Assembly: GCA_015680685.1 (NCBI GenBank)
Contig: MNCI01010504.1
Span: 631,805-695,804 of the forward strand
DNA from: Gnetum montanum
Lineage: Eukaryota; Streptophyta; Gnetopsida; Gnetales; Gnetaceae
DNA length: 64,000 nt
Direction of reading: 5' to 3'
Shown here: positions 1-9,366 of the stretch, in pieces
Position numbering within the stretch: the stretch's first letter is position 1
Layout of the letters: each line of letters begins with the position of its first letter
The notes under the pieces: model-generated
Database searches by the model: none
Told to the model about the DNA's origin: nothing
The model's input: the letters and a program-made list of their open reading frames with translations, nothing else
Program-made: the position numbers and the translations under genes

Positions 1-170
1 ACCTACCAGCGTATACGCCCTGCGTATACACCTGCACCCGCCAGTGTATACGCCCTGCATCCACCAGCATATACGCCCAGCGTATACGCACAGCATCCCT
101 CAGCGTATACGCCCAGCACTCAGCATCTTCACCCCAGTTCACACCCAACACCTCCAGCGTATACGCCCAA
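1..170. repeat. Array of GTATAC(GC) palindromic motifs
   Basis: GTATAC or a one-base variant occurs at about 11, 24, 45, 69, 82, 104 and 159, with another copy at 433. Most copies sit in the context AGC-GTATACGCCC. Spacing is irregular (13-55 bp), so this is a motif cluster rather than a strict tandem repeat. It lies directly upstream of the TATA-like box at 259. Confidence 0.7.
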
Positions 171-258
171 CAGATGTAAAATATTGTATTTCTGTAAAGT
201 CTGTGCACCCAGTCAACGCGCCCCGTGTCGCCCAACTCGAGTCTAGTGTAACAACCTG

Positions 259-266
259 TATAAAAA
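259..266 (+). promoter_or_regulatory. TATA-like box of the left LTR
   Basis: TATAAAAA is followed by a C-run about 90 bp downstream of the last copy in the first GTATAC cluster. The position suits an LTR promoter, but no transcript start can be read from the sequence. Confidence 0.35.
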
Positions 267-865
267 CCCCCATTTTCCACTTCACCGAGGTCGGTTGGCA
301 AAATCCCAGAGCACACCAGAGAACATTTACGCTGCGCAAAAGAGCTAAAACCCTCTTACGCTGGGAAGCCCTGTATGCTGCAGATATAGTCTCTACGCTC
401 CGCTCGCCCTGCAAACCAGCCGAGTCATCCCTGTATACGCTGGGGCTTTTCGTCCGCCTTGTGTTCCCACATGACTGCGTTAGACCAGTGCACTGTACTT
501 TATCTCTGTAATACCATTGTTTACATTTGCTGCATAAGTTCTTTTACAGTTTTACGTCAATTTGGCCCACACACTGTTTACGCCTGTTTACGCTCAAGCT
601 TTGTTTTCATCTGTTTTACGCTATTTTACGCTTAGTTCACGCTTGCCACACCGTTTACGCATAACTCAGCATATAGCATTTTGCGTACGCGCGGGGAAAT
701 CCTTGTATGATCCGCGTGCGGACCACCCAAGGTACTCTACCTTTGTGTATTCTAGCTCGTCCTCAGGCGAAGGCAGGGTCTTCTGTACTCGTCCTGCGAT
801 CCCGTGGCCTCTGTTTTCTTTCCAGCCGGAGACCGACGATTTCAAGCGGTACACTGAGGCAGTTT

Positions 866-2910
866 GAGGAACAAAAGATAGGAAAGTTCGTGCTCCCCTT
901 TCCTTGTCTAATCAGGAAGCTATGCTGGTGTGCTAGAATTCTAGGGTACACTAATGATGTCCCCAAAAAAGCTTAAAATGCTTCATATGCCAAATTGCTG
1001 AAGCCACTAGTACCAAGAAAAGATGTTGGTGAGACACTGGAGCTAGAACAAGAATAGATGGTTGAGCCCACTGCACCTCAAATAGCAGGGCCTAGCCAAC
1101 TTCTAGATACAAGGCTTAGCCAACAACAAGAAGTAGGGCCCATCATGTAGCCCATGGGCTAGCAGGACCAGTAACTGCCACCACCGCCATAAGATTATCG
1201 ATTGTCGATGAGCCATCTTAGGGCCATTGCAAAAACTGTCAATTGGGGAAGTAGGGATGAGGCCAATCTCTTTAAGGTGATCAATGATACTGTATAGCCG
1301 ACCATATCAATCGATCATGCAAGGGGTGATGTCTCAATACATACATGAGGAGGGGAATTGCATTGGTTACAACAAATTTTAGAAAATGCTGCATCATTTC
1401 AAGTACAATTAGAAACTAGTAAAGGCACCATGGTAGTGGTTATGCAACACCAAGATGCAGCTGGAGCAGCAAAGGTCATAATAGAACACATCAAGGAATC
1501 ATTTAATGTTGCTATTGTACCATCGGTAGATTTCATAGGAGCACGTGATGCTCAAGTTTTGGCTAGCATCTCAATGACTCTTGCGAAACATGAGGATGCT
1601 CTGGATTGCTTGCTGCGAATAGGACAAGTAATGACATCCTTGTTTGACATCCCCCATGATGTCACAGTGGCATAATTAGACCTCATTTCCACTAAGGAAA
1701 AAGCTAGTCATGGTTGAGGTTAGGGTTGAACATGTAGAAGATGAGTTGAGGAGACTCTAGAAAAAGTTTGTTGCCCTACAAGCTGAATAGCAAGATTTGT
1801 CCTAACTTGTTCCAGCCAATTAGATAGAATCACTTAGGATGGAGTAGCTAAATAAATTACTAGTTGAGAATAAAAGGGTGGCAATGAAAAAGGAGAAGGT
1901 TGATTGGGATGCTTCAAAAGCACAGGCTCAGACATATGCACATGTAAATCACTTAAGGACTTACAAGAAGAGAATAAACTCCTTATTTCCAAAAATATTT
2001 GGTTGATGATAGTTGAAAAATAGAAGAATGTACTAAACAAAGTTTTCAGAAAAATTGAGAACAACTAATAAGATTCAACCAAGACATCAGCTACTTAGCC
2101 ATAGAGTATAGAATCCTCTTAATGGAGAAGGTACGTACCATCTGGCAAAAGATAGCCATTGAAATAAGTGCATGGAAAAATGAGGCTAAGCAGCATGAAA
2201 AATTAAAGAAACATTTCCATGATCAAGTGGGAATGTATAAGGAGATTATTGAAAAAGAGATTCGTATAGCTAAGGATCACAGTAACTCTTTTAGTGCTCA
2301 ACACACTGACTAGAGAGCCATACTAGACACTTATGCCTTCACCCACCAAGTAGAATTAAAAAGCTGGGACCTATAGATCTAGCATCTCACAGAATACATG
2401 GAGTTGGAAAATTTGTAGTATGACAACTTGGCCATGTTAAGAGTAGGGTTCCTGAGGATTGAGATAGAAAAATAGGTAGCTGCCACCTATGCCAAATATG
2501 AAATAGAATTTGCTGGACACAAGAAGATATTGCAGAGACTAGAATTAGCAAACTCTGAACTAGATGTGGTAAAAGCTAGCTATCAAGGCCAAAAGGATGT
2601 AACAACAGACTTGGCTCAATGGCTTATAGATTATTAGGAATTTAGAGATAAAGCTAGAGCCTACGAGGAGGAATGACAGTTGTTTGTGGCATGGTACGTC
2701 AAAGCTAATTAGATGTTTTTGCAACTATCATGTCCATGAAAGGTGCCAACTTTGTTTAACATTGGAACATTAGCATGGACAACATATGATCCTTAAATAG
2801 AGGAGGATAAACTTCAAGCACTCCTTCAAAAGTATCCATTTCAAAAGCCTGGAGCACAAGATAAAGGGAAAAAGCCCATGAAGGAGCCACCATCACTAAG
2901 AACCACATGA
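866..2910 (+). pseudogene. ORF3 C-terminal part, copy B (Athila/Tat-type third ORF)
   Basis: This is a decayed reading frame homologous to the ORF3 of copy G. It enters in mid-protein with a peptide containing PFPCLIRKLC, which matches PFLCLIRKLC in copy G, so the end of the N-terminal conserved region is present. Downstream it is coiled-coil-like, rich in Lys, Glu, Gln and Leu. The longest open blocks are 1358-1675 and 2122-2313; the frame is otherwise broken by TAG/TAA at former Gln codons and by shifts. It ends with a Lys-rich tail (DKGKKPMKEPP) and TGA at 2908-2910. The N-terminal part is missing because of the segment at 1-865. Function unknown; see the copy G entry. Confidence 0.72.
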
Positions 2911-3084
2911 GTTCCAAACAATTTTGTATCTTGTATTTTGTGTTGGTGTCCCAATTTTGTTTTGTCTAGTCCTACATTGTGGTATAAAATAAATCATAGT
3001 CAATCCATAATCCCATACCTATCCACTATGTAATCAAATGAACTTGTTCTTCATTTTTTTTGACTCGAGGACAAGTATTATTTA

Positions 3085-3096
3085 GTCATGGGGCTA
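3085..3096 (+). other. Polypurine tract of copy B
   Basis: GTCATGGGGCTA abuts the LTR start TGATGAC. It resembles the tracts of copies A, C and G and marks the LTR at 3097 as a 3' LTR on the plus strand. Confidence 0.65.
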
Positions 3097-3117
3097 TGAT
3101 GACTTGTGGTTTGTCAG

Positions 3118-3192
3118 GCCTTGATATCGGGTACACGATATCGAGTATGCGATATCGTAGCTTGGATACAATATTGTATACATGATATCATG
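3118..3192. repeat. GATATC palindrome array in U3 of copy B
   Basis: Four GATATC cores lie within 75 bp, several in the form ACGATATCG or GCGATATCG, with GTATAC between the later ones. Copy E carries a less decayed version of the same array at 61898-61953. Confidence 0.7.
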
Positions 3193-3207
3193 ATTCTTAT
3201 GTTAGCC

Positions 3208-3215
3208 TATAAATA
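3208..3215 (+). promoter_or_regulatory. TATA box of copy B LTR
   Basis: TATAAATA lies 111 bp inside the LTR, just after the GATATC array and about 160 bp before AATAAA at 3369-3374. The order matches the other LTRs of the family. Confidence 0.6.
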
Positions 3216-3938
3216 TAGCACTTAGATGCATAGGATGAGATCATGTTGTTTTAGTCATTAGGGTGTGGAGTCTTTTTGTTAGTTTTCAGTTCTTTTCCCA
3301 AGTGCATGCTCGTAATTGTATGGAACCTTTGTTCAAGTATGATGTACTTGGACACACACACAATCAATAATAAAGATCAAGATTACTCCATCATTGTAGC
3401 ATTCACTTAGTTTTTAATTATTTAATTATTAATTATTTATTTTTATTTTCTTAGTTACTATTTATTTTACTGTTATTTACTATTCTTGTTGCTAACACGG
3501 AAGGAGTACGTCTTAATCACAAACATTTAAGTGTAACTACATGGTAACCCAGTAGCATATTAAGTAGTGTTTTTAGTGATGTGCACTTGGCAATTCTAGA
3601 AGTAGCACATGAAGTCCAAGATGTGTACAAATGATTAAGGATGGATGCTCATTGCACTTAGGCTACCTTAGATTTTATTTCCTATTGCTTATTAGCTTAA
3701 TCAAGTTACTTCTCATTGTCCTTAAGAGTAGCATAGTAGTGGAAACCACATCATACACCTCACTCTAGACTAAACCATATGTAACAAAGTAAATACTAGT
3801 CTAGGTGGGAAGACAGTGAACTACGATCAACATATAACTATCTAAGTGCCACAACTAGTCCATCCATAGAGTTCGATTGGATCGTGCATACACACTCGTA
3901 TTCATATGGTTGAGCATGGGGTACCTTGCTGCTCATCA

Positions 3939-6900
3939 CCTATCTTTAGAAATATCCAACAAAATGGAACTAGGTAAGATTGAGAAGAAGCGTGTTCCAT
4001 GCATTGTGTATAGTGATAACTAGTGCAACTGCATGAAAAAGGTTTTGTTAATCAGAAGTACATATATTAAAGTATGTAGTCAGCATGCACAAGAGATCAA
4101 TATTCAAAGGTGTTTGTACGTAGTAGCCACAAAACATAAGGGCACCCAGTGGCTGATAGTTGACTTGGATAGCATCGCACTATGCATGGAGCCAATCGAG
4201 AGCCTAACATGTGCTTATGTTGAAGGCATGGACAAAATTGAATAAGTTCATTCCCAACTCTCTGATGAAGATGATGATACTTGTTTGGGAGAGTTGGAAA
4301 TCCTTGATCACTTCAAGCAGGAGCCCTTAGAGCTAAAAATTTTACCAACCAGAATAGAGTATGCATTTTAAAGAATGGTAAACTAGTCATAATTAATGCC
4401 AAACTTGCTCCTAAATAAAAAAAACATTGTTGATGGTGGTGAATAAATGGTCAAAAGCCTTTGGTTGGTCATATCTAGAGCTAATAGGAATCAATCCAGG
4501 GATATGCTAGCATTGCATCTACATTGACCTAGCCATGAAACCTAGAAGGTAGTTGTAGGGGCAGCTGAACCCCAAATTGAAGCAAATTATCAAGGAAGAA
4601 ATAGGGCAACTCCTCAAGGTAGGGTGCATCTATCCCATCGTAGATAGTGAGTGGATTAGGCCACTCATAATTGTAAGGAAGAAGGGTGGTAAATGGTGGG
4701 TTTGCATCAACTTTAGGTTGTTGAATATGGTAATATGTAAAGATCATTTTTCTTTTCCATTTGTGGATTAAGTATTAGACACCATATGCGAGCATTATTA
4801 TTATAGCTTCTTGGATGGTTATAGTGGCTATAAGCAAATCCAAATAGCATTAGATGATCAGGCCAAGACAACATTCATGAGTCTTTGGGGGACATTTGCA
4901 TATTGTAAGATGCCATTTGGTCTATGCAATGCCCCTACAACATTTCAATGCTTGGTCCTTAGTATCTTTCAATAGTAGATACGTAGTGGTGTTGAAGTCT
5001 TTATGGATAACTTCTCCACCTATGGAGCTATCTTTGAGTAAGCCTTGGACCAACTTGAGCAGGTACTGCAGAGATGTGTAGAGACAAACCTACAGCTCAA
5101 CTGGCAAAAGAGCCATCTCATGGTCTAAGAAGGCATTGTGTTAGGACACTGAATTTCAAAAAAATGGATTGAGGTAGACCTAGAAAAAATAAGATTCATC
5201 CAAGAAATAACATGCTAATCAGAGACTATTAAAGATGTTTGGTCATTCCTTGGGTACACTAGCTACTATCAACATTTCATAGAGAATTTCTTTAGGATTG
5301 CAAAGTTATTGGTAGAGCTTACAAAGAAAGATGCACCTTTTATCTAGACCAAGGAATGTGAACATGAATTTCAATAATTAAAGGAGAAACTCATAGAAAC
5401 ACCAATCCTATGAGCACCAAACTAGTCCAAACCTTTCCATTTCACGATAGTTGCATCTAACTACACTTTGGGAGTAGTGCTTATGCAAATGGTTGATAAG
5501 AAGCTTCCATACTACATCCACTATGTGAGTTGAAGCATTGTGGAAGAATAGTTAAATTACATCACCATAGAGAAGGAATTAATGATAGTGGTGTATGTGC
5601 TAGAAAATTTTAGGCACTATGTGCTTGGTTACAAAGTATTTGTGCATATAGACCATAGTGCAATCTGCTTCCTTATGAATAAGTCGATGGTGAGCACTCA
5701 TGTCATACAGTGGCTTATGAACTTGCAAGAATTTGATCTCACAATGGTAGATTGAAAAGGAACCAAGAATGTGGGCGTTAACCACCTCTCTCACTTAAGA
5801 TGGGATAATAAAGAGGAGGAGAGCCTACTCTCTGATTATTTTCCAAATGAACTCCTTTTTATAGGAGCAATAAGTGAACAAATGCCTACAAATGCAATAT
5901 GGTATAATGGCATCCTCACCTATCTTCTCATCCAAGAGATGTCACAAGACTTGGATTTTAGGAAGAAGCAAAAATTTCTTTGGGCCAAATCCTTCATGGA
6001 AATCCATGAACACCTTTATAAGGTGTGTGTTGATGTCCTGATTCATTGGTGTGTCCCTGACAAAGATCAACTACATGTTCTCTAGGATGCTCATGAAGGG
6101 CCTTGCGAAGGCCACTATGCAGGGAGATGCATGGCCATAAAAATCCTAATGGCAGGATACTATTGGCCTATAATCTTTAGGAATGCCCACTAGTTTGTCA
6201 AGTTTTGTGAACATTGTCAACAAGATGGGGGGATGACCACTCGCATGGAAGATCCTCAATAGTGGATTCAACCACTGAAACCTTTCGACATACGGGGCAT
6301 TGATTTCATGGATTCCATCACACCCATGTTCAACAGGAAGACATATATTATAGTAGCAGTTGACTACTTCACAAAGTAGGTAGAAGCAAAAACTGTTACT
6401 GATTGTACATCATCCATTGCTGCTAAATTTATATAACAAAATATTGTGAATAAGTTTGGGGTGCCACATTCACTAATTTTTGATAATGGAACTCACATCA
6501 CAAGTGCCACTTTTAGAAAATTAATGCAATTCTTGGGGGTAGAACATAAATTAACAACACCTTACCACCTCCAAGCCAATGATCAAGCAAAGGTAACCAA
6601 CTAAGAAATTAGAAAAATACTAACATAGACCATTAGCAAATATAGGAAGGATTGGAGTGCAAAACTTAATGATGCTCTCTAGGCTTATTGTTCAACTTGT
6701 AAACTTCCTATTGGCTATTCTCCTTATGAGTTAGTGTACAAAAAACTTCCAACACTCTCGATTCAATCCAAGCTCTGTACACTCTCAACAACCTATGAAA
6801 TAAATCTTGACCTAAGTCTAGCACAGAAAGAAAGATTAATAAACCTAAATGTGTTAGATGAAAATTAATTAGTGGCCCTATTCTTGAATGAGGTGATAAG

Positions 6901-7197
6901 GCATTCAGCAAGCATTGTCATGATCTTAGAATTAGGAAAGTAAAACTTTAACTAGGAGATAAGGTTCTCTACTGGAATCCCACACATGTACCTCAAAAGA
7001 TAAAATTTCAAACATTGTAGGAGGGACCTTATATAGTTGATCAAACCTTTCCCTCTGGGGCCATGATAATCTACAAACCTAATAGCCTAAGTAAAAAGTA
7101 GTTGGTTGATATCCAATAAGTAAAACCTTGCCTTAGACCAAGACAGGCCAGTGCAACTACCGGCTCAATGAATGGACAACCATGTTCTATTTTTTAG
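3939..7197 (+). pseudogene. pol: gag-pol remnant (protease linker, RT, RNase H, integrase), copy G
   Basis: Ty3/gypsy polyprotein that copied RNA into DNA and integrated it; now inactive. It starts abruptly after the B LTR in the protease-RT linker (KKRVPCIVYSDN). Reverse transcriptase spans about 4560-5100, with KKGGKWWVCINFR, MPFGLCNAPTTFQ and the catalytic box as FMDNF, where the second Asp has become Asn. RNase H is about 5440-5790. Integrase is about 6085-7150: an HHCC zinc-binding motif at 6090-6225 (HEGPCEGHY ... FCEHCQQ), then the acidic residues in GIDFMDS, IFDNGTH and the following E. The frame ends at TAG 7195-7197. More than 30 in-frame stops, mostly TAG or TAA for Gln codons, and several shifts make it non-functional. 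Gag and the 5' LTR are absent. Confidence 0.9.
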
Positions 7198-7206
7198 ATC
7201 TCCTCC

Positions 7207-7234
7207 TTCCAACTCAATTGTGGGGGAGATGGCC
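7207..7234 (+). other. Internal polypurine-tract-like sequence at the end of pol, copy G
   Basis: CAATTGTGGGGG at 7215-7226 is identical over 12 bases to the 3' polypurine tract of the same copy at 12461-12472. It is followed by AGATGGCC where the true tract is followed by the LTR. Copies A (28729-28743) and C (46331-46346) have counterparts at the same place. Confidence 0.6.
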
Positions 7235-8828
7235 ATTTGTGCTAATCATCAAATTGGCTTCTTAGTTTTTCTACTTTTTTTTTTATGTTTTTTATTTTTA
7301 TAAATTATTTATTTTACAAATTCTTCTAATCTTACACATTTTTTACAAATAATATTTCTTGATTATTTTACACTTTCTTATATATTTTACTTTGTTTTAT
7401 TTTGATTCAAGTGTGATATTTTCTTATTTCTGCTAATAAAACTACTTTATTGTCACAGGACATAGTGCCATTGTTGCTATTTACTAATGATGGTTTGTGC
7501 TTGATGTGTGATTGTTGATGTCTAGTTTCTATTTTTGAATTTTGATGTATGATGACTTTAACATGGTTTATTTTTTATGGAATAGGCAATGAGTCCATGT
7601 CATCCACCCATCTAATGAACTCTATAATTTTCATTATTATGGGAATTTGATGTCCCTTCCATGAAAGAAATTTTTAATCAATTGGTGACCTTGGTAGTTC
7701 TAGAATTAGGAAAGATTTAAGGTTTGTAAAGGGTGTGACTTCAAGGGGACTCAATGCTCTTTGTACTCTTCTACTTGCTTGAGTGTGTTTCATAGACTTC
7801 TTACCATTCCATACCACCCATTGATAAGAAGTCAAATAACATCATTGCATGGTGGGGTTCCCATTTCAAAAAAATAAAAATAAAAAAAATAAAAAAAAAT
7901 AAAATAAAAAATGTTGGGAATTCAAAGCATACTCCTTACCCCTTTGACACGAATAAGTCCTTGCATTTTGTGGTTTCCATTTCAAAAATAAAAAAAGGGA
8001 ATTCCAAGTGCATCCCTTGGACAAATAAGTGGGCTAGAAGCACTAGTTATGGGACTCAAATAGCATGCACCTATGCCTGAAAGTTCCCTTTAACTAACAC
8101 CCTATCTCTCACTTCCTACTTCTCTTTTCTTTTCTTTGTGGAATGGTGGTTATCTTGTGGAAGCACTCTGGTGTCTCGAGTGAGTGGATCAGTCTTGGAG
8201 TGGTAATGCAAAGTCATTGGAAGTGGTTGGTTTTGGACTAAACTAAGGATGGAACTCTTTGGATCATTATAAATACAAATTCCATAAGGGACTTCTTATG
8301 ACCTCAATTCAGAACTCCATTGCACCTTCTCTATCATCCATCCTTGCTATCATAACTGACCTCACTACCATGTTCTATGTTATGCTCTATGGCTTGATTT
8401 GATATGTTGGAATTCTTGGGTAGATTCTTTCTGGTTGATCCTTAACTTTTCATGACCATTAATTGACTATGGGGCCCATGAACTCTATAGTTGAGATTAA
8501 GCAAGGGCAAAAGGGTATGAGCCTGCTATGGGGAGAACCCACTTGCATAGCTCTTGGTCTAGTTGGTTAATGTTCCTTACCTTTGGCATCCCTACAATCC
8601 TATCTTTCGCATATTTCATTGAGTATTCTACTTAGTGCTCCTTAATCTCTCATTTCATTCATCCACTAAATCAAATTTTCTCCATTTTTCCAAATTTATG
8701 AACTTGAACACCCTCTTCTCATGTTTTCATATTATTCTTGGCTCTTTGAGCTTTCATTTGATCCTAGTTTCATCCAAAAATTCCGTATATTTTGAAATTT
8801 TGACCAAAGTCAATGGTGGTCAATAGTT
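7235..8828 (+). other. Pol-ORF3 spacer of copy G
   Basis: Non-coding spacer conserved in order with copies A (24556-22944 and 28710-28399, minus) and C (46330-44816, minus). It starts T-rich, has A-rich runs at about 7866-7912 and 7984-7997, and contains a block near 8075-8130 (GCCTGAAAGTTCCC ... CACTTCCTACTTCTC) recognisable in all three copies. The short open frame at 8635-8826 has no counterpart as a protein in the other copies. Confidence 0.7.
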
Positions 8829-8890
8829 GCATCAATGAGGCCTGGTCGACGCAGTGCGTACACACTATATATCCTACATAGTACTTAGCA
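8829..8890 (+). promoter_or_regulatory. U3-like cassette upstream of ORF3, copy G
   Basis: CATCAATGAGGCCTGGTCGACGC resembles the repeated GATGAGGCC and GTTGAC motifs of this copy's LTR U3 (12495-12600). It is followed by TATATAT at 866 bases past 8000 (8866-8872) and then CTTAGCAATTTTTT, which is conserved at the same place in copy A. It lies about 480 bp before the ORF3 start. A promoter role is inferred from this layout only. Confidence 0.45.
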
Positions 8891-9366
8891 ATTTTTTTGT
8901 CATTTTCTCATAACACAAGGGGAGTTTTTGTAATTTTTAGAGCCCAAAAACTTCTAGAGCTCATAAAAATTACTCTATTTGTCCAAATCACTCTATTTGT
9001 CCAAAAATTACTTCCCAACCATTTGTCCAAATCACTCTATTTTTTGACCCTGCACTTACTGGAGGTAAGATCTTTATCGTGGGGGCTGCAAGCCTTATAG
9101 TTTCTGATGAAATTTTTTTTTTCTAACTTCCCAAAAGGTTAATAACCTTAATAACATAGAAACATCAATTTTTTCAAAGATTAATCCTTCCAACAACCTC
9201 CGGGATGGTTTATTAATGATAATACATAAATAAATAATAATTGAAGTAATTAAATCAACCATAATCACAACTTAGCCAAAGTGTAACTATCCTTAAAAGA
9301 TAAAGGTATCCCAATTATTTTAAGTTACACAATGATTGCTAATCTATGGTCTCATTGTGATTATAG

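Larger units (their letters stand above)
1..865 (+). mobile_element. Probable LTR (right part) of a retroelement lying left of the window
   Basis: This stretch has no convincing coding content and many more CpG dinucleotides than the sequence to its right. It begins with an array of GTATACGC-type motifs, has TATAAAAA at 259-266, and continues with many TTTACGC and TACGC motifs to about 690. A motif array followed by a TATA box matches the U3 layout of the other LTRs in this window. The sequence stops abruptly near 860-870, where a degenerate ORF3 in the same orientation begins in mid-protein, so the segment probably interrupts that ORF3. No left end is visible and no terminal TG/CA pair can be fixed. 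The small open frames here overlap on both strands and look like chance in CpG-rich DNA. Confidence 0.45.
3097..3938 (+). mobile_element. 3' LTR of copy B
   Basis: 842 bp, starting TGATGACTTG and ending GCTCATCA, the same terminal pattern as the other LTRs of this family. U3 holds an array of GATATC palindromes, then a TATA box at 3208 (TATAAATA) and AATAAA at 3369. A short U5 carries the GTACCTTGC-TGCTCATCA ending common to the family. The sequence after 3938 enters the pol gene of another copy, so B probably inserted into copy G. The matching left junction lies outside the window, so a target duplication cannot be tested. Confidence 0.85.

Noticed and set aside
44-976. Overlapping open frames on both strands in the left segment
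   Set aside because: They overlap in several frames and strands, show no domain, and lie in CpG-rich LTR-like DNA where stops are rare by composition.
3939-3943. CCTAT as target duplication of copy B
   Set aside because: The left junction of copy B is outside the window, so it cannot be tested.
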